A DNA stretch of 64,000 bases, taken from assembly GCA_965228775.1 (NCBI GenBank), contig OZ245840.1:1116001-1180000 (forward strand). Direction: 5' to 3'. Under the pieces are notes generated by a model, which searched no databases, was not told the origin of the DNA, and saw only the letters and a list, made by a program, of their open reading frames with translations. Shown piece after piece: positions 27,099-35,536 of this stretch. Numbering within the stretch: position 1 is the first letter of the stretch; each line of letters begins with the position of its first letter. The DNA is from JANQMY01 sp965228775 (lineage in GTDB: Bacteria > Pseudomonadota > Alphaproteobacteria > JANQMY01). The translations under genes were made by a program, and so were the position numbers.

Positions 27099-28241
27099 AT
27101 GAAAACGCCCTGGCTCAAAAAAACCCTTTCGTCCATTACCGTGGCCATCACAGCCACGGCTATTTTGGTCGGACCTTTGACAACGGCGGCTCATCCTGCC
27201 TCTCGCATCAAGGACATTGCGGCGATCGAAGGCATCCGCGAAAACCTGCTGGTGGGATACGGTCTGGTGGTAGGCCTCGACGGAACCGGCGATTCGCTTC
27301 AGAACGCCCCCTTCACCCTCCAAAGCTTGACGGCCATGTTGGAACGGCTCGGCGTCAATACGCGCGATACGGGCCTGAACACAGACAATGTGGCGGCTGT
27401 CATGGTCACGGCCAACTTGCCCGCTTTCGCCGCGCAAGGCACGCGCATTGACATTGGCGTAAGCGCCCTTGGCGACGCTGAAAGTTTGCAGGGCGGCACA
27501 CTTCTGGTAACGCCGCTCATGGGCGCTGACAATGAAGTTTATGCAGTCGCGCAAGGGCCTGTGGCCATCGGCGGATTTTCGGCGCAAGGGGATGGCGCTG
27601 TCATCGCGCGCGGTGTTGCCACAAGCGGCCGGATTGCTTCAGGCGCTATCGTCGAACGTGAGATTCAGTACGCCCTCGCTGACAAGACACGCGCGCGCCT
27701 CGCCTTGAGAAATCCGGATCTCACAACGGCCCGCCGTGTATCTCAGGCAATCAACCGTTTCTACGGCGAAAACATCGCACTGGCTTCTGATCCCGCAACG
27801 ATCCAGCTCGGCTTGCCATCCAACTACGACGGAAACTTGATTTCTCTACTGACGGATATCGAGCAGCTGGTCGTCGAGCCTGATCAAATCGCCAAAGTGG
27901 TCATTGATGAAGATACGGGCATTATTGTGATGGGCCAGGACGTTCGCGTATCGACCGTCGCTATCGCCCAAGGTAATCTTACCATCCGTGTGACTGAAAC
28001 CCCGCAAGTAAGTCAGCCCAATCCATTTTCCGAAACCGGCGACACCGTGGTCGTGCCACGCACGGAAATCGAAGTAGATGAAGAGGATGATCGGCGACTA
28101 ACCATTCTGAATGGCGGTGTCAGCCTTCAAGACCTTGTGGACGGACTAAACGCGTTGGGTGTGGGCCCGCGAGATATGATTTCGATCTTGCAGTCAATTA
28201 AGGCCGCAGGCGCCCTTCAAGCCGAAATCGAGGTGCTGTAA
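27099..28241 (+). CDS. flgI: Flagellar P-ring protein FlgI
   Basis: Periplasmic ring protein. A signal peptide (about 1-31, ending TTAAHPA) precedes the FlgI core: SRIKDIAAIEGIRENLLVGYGLVVGLDGTGDSLQ (abridged), TAMLERLGVN, and the late RTEIEVDEE...LVDGLNALGVGPRDMISILQSIKAAGALQAE. At 380 residues the length is standard. Its stop overlaps the next start by one base (TAATG). Confidence 0.96.
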   Translation: MKTPWLKKTLSSITVAITATAILVGPLTTAAHPASRIKDIAAIEGIRENLLVGYGLVVGLDGTGDSLQNAPFTLQSLTAMLERLGVNTRDTGLNTDNVAAVMVTANLPAFAAQGTRIDIGVSALGDAESLQGGTLLVTPLMGADNEVYAVAQGPVAIGGFSAQGDGAVIARGVATSGRIASGAIVEREIQYALADKTRARLALRNPDLTTARRVSQAINRFYGENIALASDPATIQLGLPSNYDGNLISLLTDIEQLVVEPDQIAKVVIDEDTGIIVMGQDVRVSTVAIAQGNLTIRVTETPQVSQPNPFSETGDTVVVPRTEIEVDEEDDRRLTILNGGVSLQDLVDGLNALGVGPRDMISILQSIKAAGALQAEIEVL

Positions 28242-28558
28242 TGGAAACGGTTGCAGCTAATCCCTCGTTAATCTCACAGATCGCCTCACCTCAAAAGACA
28301 GCGAACGAAAAGAAAGCGCGCGAAACAGCCGAAGACTTCGAAGCCGTTTTCATCGCGCAAATGCTGGAGCCCATGTTCCAAGGCATCAAGACCGATGGCC
28401 CATTCGGTGGCGGACACTCAGAGGCAATGTTCCGCTCCATGCAAAATGAGCAAGTTGCCAAGGAGATTGCACGCTCCGGCGGGATCGGCATTGCCGATGC
28501 CATCTATCGTCAAATTCTAGAATTGCAGGAGGGCGCCGCCCATGCCGCAGCCCAGTGA
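28241..28558 (+). CDS. FlgJ-type rod-binding protein without hydrolase domain
   Basis: The 105 residues match only the N-terminal rod-binding half of FlgJ: AEDFEAVFIAQMLEPMFQGI, then GHSEAMFRSMQNEQVAKEIARSGGIGIADAIY. The muramidase half found in E. coli FlgJ is absent, which is usual in alphaproteobacteria, where a separate enzyme opens the peptidoglycan. It is translationally coupled to flgI and to the next gene. Confidence 0.92.
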   Translation: METVAANPSLISQIASPQKTANEKKARETAEDFEAVFIAQMLEPMFQGIKTDGPFGGGHSEAMFRSMQNEQVAKEIARSGGIGIADAIYRQILELQEGAAHAAAQ

Positions 28559-28988
28559 TGCAGAGCGCCGGGTGGACAATCTAATTGCCCTCACCCAACA
28601 ACTTACCGGTTTGCTGGACTCTGAAACGACGTTGCTTGAAACACGGCGACCATCCGACATTAAATCATTGAATGACGAGAAAGCGAAAATCTCAGCTTTG
28701 TATCAGCGCGAAATGGCGGCACTTAAATCCAATCCGCGCCAGATCAAAGAACTCAGCCCAGCCAAGCGCGACATGCTCAAGCAAGTAACGGCGGATTTTC
28801 GCGGACGGACCAACCAGCACCTACATCTGCTTAAGAGTTTCCGTCATGTGAGCGAAGGCATTGTTAAATCGGTCGCGGACGAAGTCACCGCGAAAGATGT
28901 GCCCGCTGCAGGTTATGGCAGACAGGCTCTCGCGCCGAAACCAGCCGGTGGCGCACCACGGGCTTTCGCCGTCAATCAAGTCATCTAG
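28542..28988 (+). CDS. FlgN/FlbY-like flagellar chaperone
   Basis: The 148-residue helical protein starts with DAERRVDNLIALTQQLTGLLDSET, then a central SLNDEKAKISALYQREMAALK. This matches FlgN-type export chaperones for hook-associated proteins, and Caulobacter FlbY in position. It overlaps the rod-binding gene by 17 bases and is convergent with the FlaEY-like gene 5 bases away, without a visible terminator between them. Confidence 0.75.
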   Translation: MPQPSDAERRVDNLIALTQQLTGLLDSETTLLETRRPSDIKSLNDEKAKISALYQREMAALKSNPRQIKELSPAKRDMLKQVTADFRGRTNQHLHLLKSFRHVSEGIVKSVADEVTAKDVPAAGYGRQALAPKPAGGAPRAFAVNQVI

Positions 28989-28993
28989 TCTCT

Positions 28994-31711
28994 CTAAAAC
29001 AATCCGCCGCTAGAGGGCTGGCCCGCGGTCAACCGCAACAGGCCTGCTTGATAATTCGCAAGCTGTGCCAGAGTGCGGCTCGATGCCCGGCCATTTTGGG
29101 ATTGCAACCGGCTGGTTAAATCATCCAGCGCCGGGTCTCGCGTAAACTCCCGGTAAGCCGACCGAATTTCGGACAGCGCACTATTGAGAGTTGCCTCTGT
29201 TAGCGCAGCATCCGTTTTGTTGCGAAGGTTAAGGGTCGAATCCAAGCCAAGGCCAAATATGATTGGCGCCAATTGCCCCTCTTCAACTGTTTGGCCTTCT
29301 TCATTGATCAATAGTCCGGCTTGCAAGCCCAATCCTTGCAGCGCGTCGCGCCCGTCCGACCCGGCGACCAATTCGATGGTCTTGCCCTTACCGGCTTCGA
29401 TCCGCAGTTGATCAGCGCCATCTGAGATGCGTACGGAGGCGCGACCGGAAAGGGAAAGAATGAGATTAACTTTGAGGGCAAGGCTGCTCAGTGTTTCGCC
29501 TTCCTCAATCTGAACCGTGCGCGCGGCCCGCCCGTCAATTGAGATGCCAAACCGGTCACCGACACGGACTGAGGAATTAGCTGTAACCAGTGTTGACCCG
29601 GTATATGACAGTTCGCCACGCGGCAGACCAAGTTTGTCCAATATAGAAGTGCCTGTTTGATCGACGGCAATCGTCTGCGCCGCAGCCGTACTACCGGGAG
29701 CCGAATACTGGTAGGTCCACAAATTATTCAGACTACTGTCAAACTTCGCGGCGAACCCATAACTGCTCCCGCTCAAGATCTCGCCGGGTAAAGTGCCATT
29801 GGTTTCACCTGCCACATAAACGATCCCTGACTGGACGGTTATGTCACTGATTGAGTCAGTCTCTGACGACCCAATATAAGTGGTCGACGCAGCCGCCGCG
29901 CTGCCACCTGCATCATCGATACGGGTGATGAATCCGTCCGTGCCACCGCTATGGGCGCCTACAATGGTTGCAGCCCCGGATGCATCCAAAGACGCGTTGC
30001 CCGTGCCACCCGCCACATAGATGGTGTTTCCGTCGATCGCAACGCCATTAAGGCCGCCGCCCTGCAGGTCACCCAAATTCACTTCCCACAATGCGGCGGA
30101 AAGCCCATCGGCACTGCTGTACTTGCGGATGATCCCTTGACCGTCCTCAATGGATGTGACGACCACATTGCCATCGGCGGCAATGTCGACGCCGGTTGCT
30201 TTCTCGTCACCCGCCCCACCAAACTGCCGGTGGAACTGTAAGCTTCCATCCGACGAAAGTTTCGTCAAATAGCCGTCAACGCCGCCGCCATGGGTTACAC
30301 TGCTGTTAAGCGCGGCCTTGGTTTCACCGACCACAAAAATGCTTCCATCAGAGGCAACCTTCACCGATGTCGCCCCGTCATCAGCACCGGGTGAGATTTG
30401 ACGCGTAAACTGTTCTTCGCCAGCACTGTTGAACTTCGTGACGAATGTGTCGTAGTTACCGCCGATGGACGTGGTCGTCAGGTCACCCTTTACGCGGCCG
30501 GCGACCACCACATTATCGCTTGAATCGACAGCCACAGAGAATCCATCGGCAACTTCATTGGCCCCCAGCAATCGGCTGAAGACGGCGTTGCCCCGTGAAT
30601 CATACTTTGTGAGAAACACGTCTTGGGCCGCTTGATTGACCTGTCCATCCACATCACCTGTGGTCCGGCCCACCACATAGACATTTCCTTGACTGTCCAC
30701 GGCACTTGATTGAATTTGCGTTTCCGCACCTTCCGGTCCAACCGTTTTTGCGAAATCTCGAACCGGGTCTGCGGCATTGGTGGCGTTCAATTTTATGAAC
30801 TGTCCGCTGGCATCACTGCCACTCCCAACGGCACCTCCAAGATAAACGCTCGGCTCCGTGACAGCGGCGGAAAAAGATAGGGTTTCCGTGGAGGCCCCCT
30901 TGATGTCGATGCCAAATTTGTCTTGGTCGATCCGTACACGTTCAAAACGCGTGACCGCCCCTACAGCTTCCAGTTCGGTATTCACCAAAGCAACAATATT
31001 GTCGACGGTTGCACCGCCCGCCGCGAGATTGGCAAAATCAACCTGGGCAACAAGCGTGCTGGTTCCCTTGTCGATATTGATTGTGAACACTTCATTCCCG
31101 GCGATATCGGCGATCGGATCCGTAAAGACGCCGTTATGAATTAGACCTGTCGAGAACGTGGAAGAAGTTCGCGGTGTTTTTGTAACCGTATCGGCTTTAT
31201 CATCCTTATCGCCGAGAAGGACCGTGAGTTCGTTGAAACTCTCCGTGCCAACAAAACTGCTGACTTCGGCGAGGCCTGCAGCGAACCGCCTTTCAAGACC
31301 GGGCAGCTGCCCAGAAACGGTTGTACTCTTGGCCGCTTCACTGGCCAGCACGGTGAGCGTATTGACTGCCTTGTAAAGTACGAAGAGTTTTTGCAGATCC
31401 TGCGGAACATTTTCATTGTCGAAGACCGGATCGTTCCGGTCGATGACGGATGTGGCCGTGAGGGCTTGGCGGAGGCGTGCGTCTTGAGACGGCTGATCGA
31501 CCCGAAAGTCCCAGGGCGGCAAGACCGTCGCCGGGCCTCTGTCCGTGGAAGCCTGGGTCCGCGAGGAGTTATCCGGCGGCGGTGTCAGAGACTGGGCAAT
31601 CTTGGCGTTGAAAAAGCTTGGTAGGATCGACAGATCAATGGAGATCGGCGTGAAAGTGAACCGATTGTCATTATTCCCGCCGCCAAAAATATCCGACATG
31701 CCCGCAGCCAC
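28994..31711 (-). CDS. FlaEY-like flagellar protein with SBBP beta-propeller repeats
   Basis: A 905-residue protein with an unusual domain order. Residues about 100-310 and 690-830 resemble segments of FliD/FlgL-type axial proteins (VGDRFGISIDG..., ETLSSLALKVNLILS). Between them (about 320-660) run several SBBP-type repeats of the form DxxGNVYVVGRTTGD...FLTKYDSRGN, which build a beta-propeller. No signal peptide is visible, which fits type III export or a cytoplasmic role. Caulobacter FlaEY has a comparable architecture and flagellar context, so I place it there with moderate confidence. A perfect CtrA box sits 44 bases upstream. Confidence 0.65.
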   Translation of the reverse strand: MAAGMSDIFGGGNNDNRFTFTPISIDLSILPSFFNAKIAQSLTPPPDNSSRTQASTDRGPATVLPPWDFRVDQPSQDARLRQALTATSVIDRNDPVFDNENVPQDLQKLFVLYKAVNTLTVLASEAAKSTTVSGQLPGLERRFAAGLAEVSSFVGTESFNELTVLLGDKDDKADTVTKTPRTSSTFSTGLIHNGVFTDPIADIAGNEVFTINIDKGTSTLVAQVDFANLAAGGATVDNIVALVNTELEAVGAVTRFERVRIDQDKFGIDIKGASTETLSFSAAVTEPSVYLGGAVGSGSDASGQFIKLNATNAADPVRDFAKTVGPEGAETQIQSSAVDSQGNVYVVGRTTGDVDGQVNQAAQDVFLTKYDSRGNAVFSRLLGANEVADGFSVAVDSSDNVVVAGRVKGDLTTTSIGGNYDTFVTKFNSAGEEQFTRQISPGADDGATSVKVASDGSIFVVGETKAALNSSVTHGGGVDGYLTKLSSDGSLQFHRQFGGAGDEKATGVDIAADGNVVVTSIEDGQGIIRKYSSADGLSAALWEVNLGDLQGGGLNGVAIDGNTIYVAGGTGNASLDASGAATIVGAHSGGTDGFITRIDDAGGSAAAASTTYIGSSETDSISDITVQSGIVYVAGETNGTLPGEILSGSSYGFAAKFDSSLNNLWTYQYSAPGSTAAAQTIAVDQTGTSILDKLGLPRGELSYTGSTLVTANSSVRVGDRFGISIDGRAARTVQIEEGETLSSLALKVNLILSLSGRASVRISDGADQLRIEAGKGKTIELVAGSDGRDALQGLGLQAGLLINEEGQTVEEGQLAPIIFGLGLDSTLNLRNKTDAALTEATLNSALSEIRSAYREFTRDPALDDLTSRLQSQNGRASSRTLAQLANYQAGLLRLTAGQPSSGGLF

Positions 31712-31754
31712 AAAACATAAGAGATTCAGGTATTTAAAGTGTACGGCACAGGCA

Positions 31755-31769
31755 TTAATCGCCCCTTAA
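31755..31769. promoter_or_regulatory. CtrA box upstream of the FlaEY-like gene
   Basis: Perfect TTAA-TCGCCCC-TTAA in the divergent spacer, 44 bases from the FlaEY-like start and 163 from the lysozyme start. Confidence 0.6.
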
Positions 31770-31931
31770 GAAATGATGCACAACACGATCAAATTGTCTT
31801 GTTTGCCCCCTATGCTAGCAAGGACAAAGCCCCGGTTTTAGACCATAGAATAGTTTTGTCTCATCGCATCACGGTTAATCGGTGTATACTATCTGCCGAC
31901 TTAGTGAGCTTAGTAGAGTGAGAGTAACGAT

Positions 31932-32771
31932 ATGCAGACCAATCAGGCCGGCCTCGACCTCATCAAGATGTTTGAAGGATTGCGACTTGAGGCCTATGTG
32001 GACGCCGTCGGCATTTGGACGATCGGATATGGCCACACCAAAGGCGTCAGGGCCGGCATGGTCATTACCGAAGAGAAAGCCGAACAGTTTTTGCGCGAAG
32101 ATCTGGCGGATGCAGAAGGTGCTGTCAGCCGGCTTGTGAAGGTCCCGGTCAATGGAAACGAATTCTCCGCCCTAGCCTCTTTGGTCTTCAACATAGGTTC
32201 CGGAAACTTTCAACGGTCAACGGTACTGCGCCGTCTTAATGCGGAAGATCGTGTTGGGGCTGCTGATGCCATCGAATGGTGGAACAAAGGACGCGTGAAT
32301 GGTGTTTTGACGGTGCTGCCAGGTCTGGTTAGACGCCGCGCAGCAGAGAAAGCCCTGTTTCTCACACCGACACCCCAGGAATTGCTCACTGATCTGATCG
32401 TCAACGCCACAAGTGACGATGATCGCGGTGTTGTGGAATCCCCACCGGCTAGCGAGCCACAAGGCGGCGGCTCCGATCAAGGCCTGGAATCACGCGTCAC
32501 TCCCGTCGAAGGATCACGAGACCGCCGCGACAACCTCAGTTCCAGCCGGACCATGCAGGGTGCCGGTGTCGCCGGCGCAGCCGGTGCCAGCGCAGTCGGT
32601 GCGGGCACGACGATGAATTCGGAGCAGCCCACATCCATGGGCCGTACGATTAAAGACTATTTGATTGAGTATCAGAGCGAAATTCTGATCGCGATTGGTG
32701 TCGTCATTCTGCTCGCGGCGCTATACATCATGATCGCCCGCTGGGATGATTGGCGGAAGGGTAAGCGATAG
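31932..32771 (+). CDS. Membrane-anchored GH24 (T4-type) lysozyme
   Basis: The N-terminal 150 residues are a GH24 lysozyme. Glu15, Asp24 and Thr30 in MFEGLRLEAYVDAVGIWTIG keep exactly the spacing of the T4 lysozyme triad (Glu11, Asp20, Thr26). A Gly/Ser/Pro-rich linker (about 160-235) leads to one C-terminal transmembrane helix (ILIAIGVVILLAALYIMIA) and a basic tail. With no signal peptide, the enzyme part would face the periplasm only if the single helix inserts C-in. It is not surrounded by phage genes. A role in opening peptidoglycan for the flagellar rod, in place of FlgJ's missing domain, is inferred from position. Confidence 0.85.
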   Translation: MQTNQAGLDLIKMFEGLRLEAYVDAVGIWTIGYGHTKGVRAGMVITEEKAEQFLREDLADAEGAVSRLVKVPVNGNEFSALASLVFNIGSGNFQRSTVLRRLNAEDRVGAADAIEWWNKGRVNGVLTVLPGLVRRRAAEKALFLTPTPQELLTDLIVNATSDDDRGVVESPPASEPQGGGSDQGLESRVTPVEGSRDRRDNLSSSRTMQGAGVAGAAGASAVGAGTTMNSEQPTSMGRTIKDYLIEYQSEILIAIGVVILLAALYIMIARWDDWRKGKR

Positions 32772-32786
32772 GAATCGATTGGCAGT

Positions 32787-34559
32787 CTACGCCGCCACCT
32801 TTTTCTTGAGCTGTCGGCTCACAAGTTCAGCCAGGCGATCCGCCCCCTGACCATCGATGAGACGCGGCCCCCGCTTCGCCATAAGAGCGAGCTCCTCACC
32901 GTCAGACATCAACGACGCGATGGTGTCCGCAGCATTGAACCAATCAATATCGTCCGCGAGCCCCAATGTGACGCCGACACCACGGTCTGTAAGCGATCGC
33001 GCCGAATAAAGATGGTCCTCGTCCAAACACACATACACTGCTGGGACGCCGGATGCTGCCAGCTCCTGCGCCGTCACCCCATACATCGTGATGGCAAGGT
33101 CAACCCCCGCGAATGTTTGAGCAAGGGACGACGGTTGCAGCAGGATTTCAGCATCGGGAAACAAACCGCGCAATCTCTTTTCAAGTAATTCTGGCTGGCC
33201 AAAGCCGGGCCCAATTACGAAAACCGGCGCCACATCAAAAGGAAGGCTCGATAGGCGGCACGCAACTTCCCAGGTGAGATCAAGAGGATCCGATCCGCCC
33301 ATTGTCACCAAGACCTTCTTCGCACCGTCACCCCGATGGCCAGCCGGTTTTCTGACAGACCTGCCCGGCAACATGATCCATTCCCACCCAACGAGCTTTG
33401 TTCCGGAAAAGCCGATCCAGTCCAGATCCTCCACTTGTTGCACAGGCGGATACACCACAATGTCGCCTTCCAGCCGGCGAGCGCTTCCATCATCCAATAA
33501 GATCGTCAATGGCACATTCTGCTTTACTTTGTGCACAGAGGAGCGGCTGAGACCGGTACGGATGTCCAAAAACAGCCCCCGCGGCCGATGTCGGTGCACC
33601 AAGCTGTCTAGCCAAGCTTCCTCGTGCATGCCCGCCGACCATTTCTCGACCGGAAATCCTTCGGATGCCACACGCTCATTCGCATTGCGGTCGCAAGCCA
33701 TTGCAAAAACGACACCATACCCCTGCCGGTCCCGCAACGCCCGGGCCACCGCAAGTGACCGTGTCACATGACCAAAGCCAACTTCGCGGCCGCCATCACA
33801 ACGGATCAGGATAACGCCACTTTCTTGGTCCAATGACTTTTGCAGAACATGGCTGTTGATCTCGCCTAGCTGGGGATCGGCCCTGAGCATCGATACAACG
33901 GCACGAATATTCAGTTCACCAACATCGCAGCCAGCCCGCCGATAAAGCGTTTCCACAAACTCTACATCCGCCTGTGTATCAATACTAAGGCGCGCGCCTT
34001 GGTATTGGAGCTCGGGCTCCACCTCCAATTCAGCAATCGTCGCAAAGGAAGGGTTCTTCTTAAGGTATCCCGTCACATGCTCTATTGCCACAGGATCGTC
34101 GGCCGCATGCGTTGTCAACCGATCGAATGCCGCCCGGCTGATGGGGTCAACGCCATCATGAACACATGGTACATCCGGGGCAGCGAAAACCGTGTCAGCT
34201 CCCTCTTTCATCATGGTGCCGATCATATGATCGATAAAATCCGGGTCGACCAGAGGCGCATCGGCGTTGACCCTAACGATCATGTCTGGGTCAAAACGTT
34301 GTACCGCTATATCAAATCGGGCGAGGACATTGTCTTGCGGCCCGCGGATCACACTCACACGCTGCTCACGACAGAACTGTTCCACCGTGTCATCCTCACT
34401 CGCCGTCGTCGTTGCAACGACGACCTGATCGACTTTTGAGCACTTTTTCAGCCGGTGCAACACATGCCAAAGCAATGGTTTTCCCAATATGTCACGGAGA
34501 ACCTTGCCAGGCAGACGCGTGGACCCCATGCGTGCTTGGACAATCGCCAAGACTGTCAT
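32787..34559 (-). CDS. Fusion of SpsF-type cytidylyltransferase and PseG/SpsG-type hydrolase
   Basis: Residues 1-245 are a nucleotidyltransferase of the SpsF type (VQARMGSTRLPGKVLRDI, then VRVNADAPLVDP), expected to activate a nonulosonic acid with CMP. Residues about 250-590 match PseG/SpsG, the UDP-sugar hydrolase (GREVGFGHVTRSLAVARAL, DDGSARR, TMGGSDPLDLT, QELAASGVPAVYV); the GxGH motif carries the catalytic histidine. It combines the last and the third-last steps of the pseudaminic-type pathway in one chain. It overlaps the NeuB-type gene (TGATG), so both are one operon. Confidence 0.85.
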   Translation of the reverse strand: MTVLAIVQARMGSTRLPGKVLRDILGKPLLWHVLHRLKKCSKVDQVVVATTTASEDDTVEQFCREQRVSVIRGPQDNVLARFDIAVQRFDPDMIVRVNADAPLVDPDFIDHMIGTMMKEGADTVFAAPDVPCVHDGVDPISRAAFDRLTTHAADDPVAIEHVTGYLKKNPSFATIAELEVEPELQYQGARLSIDTQADVEFVETLYRRAGCDVGELNIRAVVSMLRADPQLGEINSHVLQKSLDQESGVILIRCDGGREVGFGHVTRSLAVARALRDRQGYGVVFAMACDRNANERVASEGFPVEKWSAGMHEEAWLDSLVHRHRPRGLFLDIRTGLSRSSVHKVKQNVPLTILLDDGSARRLEGDIVVYPPVQQVEDLDWIGFSGTKLVGWEWIMLPGRSVRKPAGHRGDGAKKVLVTMGGSDPLDLTWEVACRLSSLPFDVAPVFVIGPGFGQPELLEKRLRGLFPDAEILLQPSSLAQTFAGVDLAITMYGVTAQELAASGVPAVYVCLDEDHLYSARSLTDRGVGVTLGLADDIDWFNAADTIASLMSDGEELALMAKRGPRLIDGQGADRLAELVSRQLKKKVAA

Positions 34560-35425
34560 CAGGACGCTTCCTTCCAGTCCTCACGAATATGTTTCAACGG
34601 CCGAAGGCCGTCACTGGGGTCAGCGCGCCAGTCCCGATCATCAAGCTCACTAGCTGTCGGCGACTTCCGCCCGTCCCCATCGGCTTTGAAAGCCCCCTTA
34701 ATGTCGGAAATGACCGGGGCGATTTCCTCTGGGAGCCAGCAATGGCCTGCCGCATACTCGGCCCCCTCTTTGTCCAGATCCAGGTGAAACTCCACAATCG
34801 GTGCCCCCCAACGGTGCACTGCACGATGGATGACCGCAGGTGACACCGTGTGATCGGACCAACCAACAGGGCAATTCGTTTTCTTTCCAACAGCTTCGAT
34901 CGCGGCAAGATTGGCTTCGTCAACCGGCGTGGGATAAGCGGACACGCAATGCAGAAGTTGGACACCTGTCGCTCCGGCCTCACGCAGTATGTCAACTGCA
35001 TGAGAGATCTCATCGAGTGTAGCCATACCGGTCGACAAGACCACAGGCTTCCCCGACTGCGCCACTGCCTTTAGAAGATCCGTCCAAAGAAGTTCGTATG
35101 ACGCGATCTTAAAGAAGTCGACAAACGGTGTCAGAGTGTCGACCGCACCCAAGGAAAATGGTGTGCAAGAAAACTGAACACCTCGTCTTTGGCACCTTTC
35201 AGCAATGTGAGACAGAAATGCTTCAGGCAGTTCCCATGCTGCGCGCGCGCGATGCTTTTCGCTCGCCCGCAAGATCTCGGGTGCAAACATTTCTGAAATC
35301 TTAAAGAGCTGGAACTTCACCGCATCGCAACCGCAATCCGCCGCCGCATCAACAAATTCTAAACAACGTCCCAGATCTTGCGCGTGATTACTGCTCACTT
35401 CCGCAATGAATTGAACAGGGGTCAT
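34559..35425 (-). CDS. NeuB/SpsE-type nonulosonic acid synthase
   Basis: TIM-barrel enzyme of the sialic/pseudaminic acid synthase family, condensing a hexose with phosphoenolpyruvate. Motifs include FIAEVSSNHAQDLGRCLE, CDAVKFQLFK, KIASYELLW and GWSDHTVSPAV. The ATG at 35425 is used because AAGAGG lies 9 bases upstream; a TTG three codons earlier is less likely. At 288 residues the protein lacks the C-terminal SAF domain present in most NeuB and PseI proteins (about 340-350 residues), so either a separate partner supplies it or the enzyme works without it. Confidence 0.88.
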   Translation of the reverse strand: MTPVQFIAEVSSNHAQDLGRCLEFVDAAADCGCDAVKFQLFKISEMFAPEILRASEKHRARAAWELPEAFLSHIAERCQRRGVQFSCTPFSLGAVDTLTPFVDFFKIASYELLWTDLLKAVAQSGKPVVLSTGMATLDEISHAVDILREAGATGVQLLHCVSAYPTPVDEANLAAIEAVGKKTNCPVGWSDHTVSPAVIHRAVHRWGAPIVEFHLDLDKEGAEYAAGHCWLPEEIAPVISDIKGAFKADGDGRKSPTASELDDRDWRADPSDGLRPLKHIREDWKEAS

Positions 35426-35467
35426 TTGGCCCAACCTCTTTTCAAGGGTTTAACAGTTTGGATCAAC

Positions 35468-35505
35468 TTATCAGCTGACCGTTAACTGGCCGTTAGGGCT
35501 GATAA
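35468..35505. promoter_or_regulatory. Inverted repeat in divergent promoter of sugar island
   Basis: TTATCAGC (35468-35475) is the exact inverse of GCTGATAA (35498-35505), with 22 bases between, in the short spacer between the divergent neuB-type and methyltransferase genes. Inside it lies TTAA-CTGGCCG-TTAG (35482-35496), one base from a CtrA box, and TTAGGG/CCCTAA at its right end. It is a candidate operator. Confidence 0.35.
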
Positions 35506-35536
35506 CCCTAATAATTCGGAAACTGGCGGGTAAGTG

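Noticed and set aside
31932..32771. Lysozyme considered as a prophage remnant
   Set aside because: No holin, tail or capsid genes are nearby, and it carries a host-like linker and transmembrane anchor.
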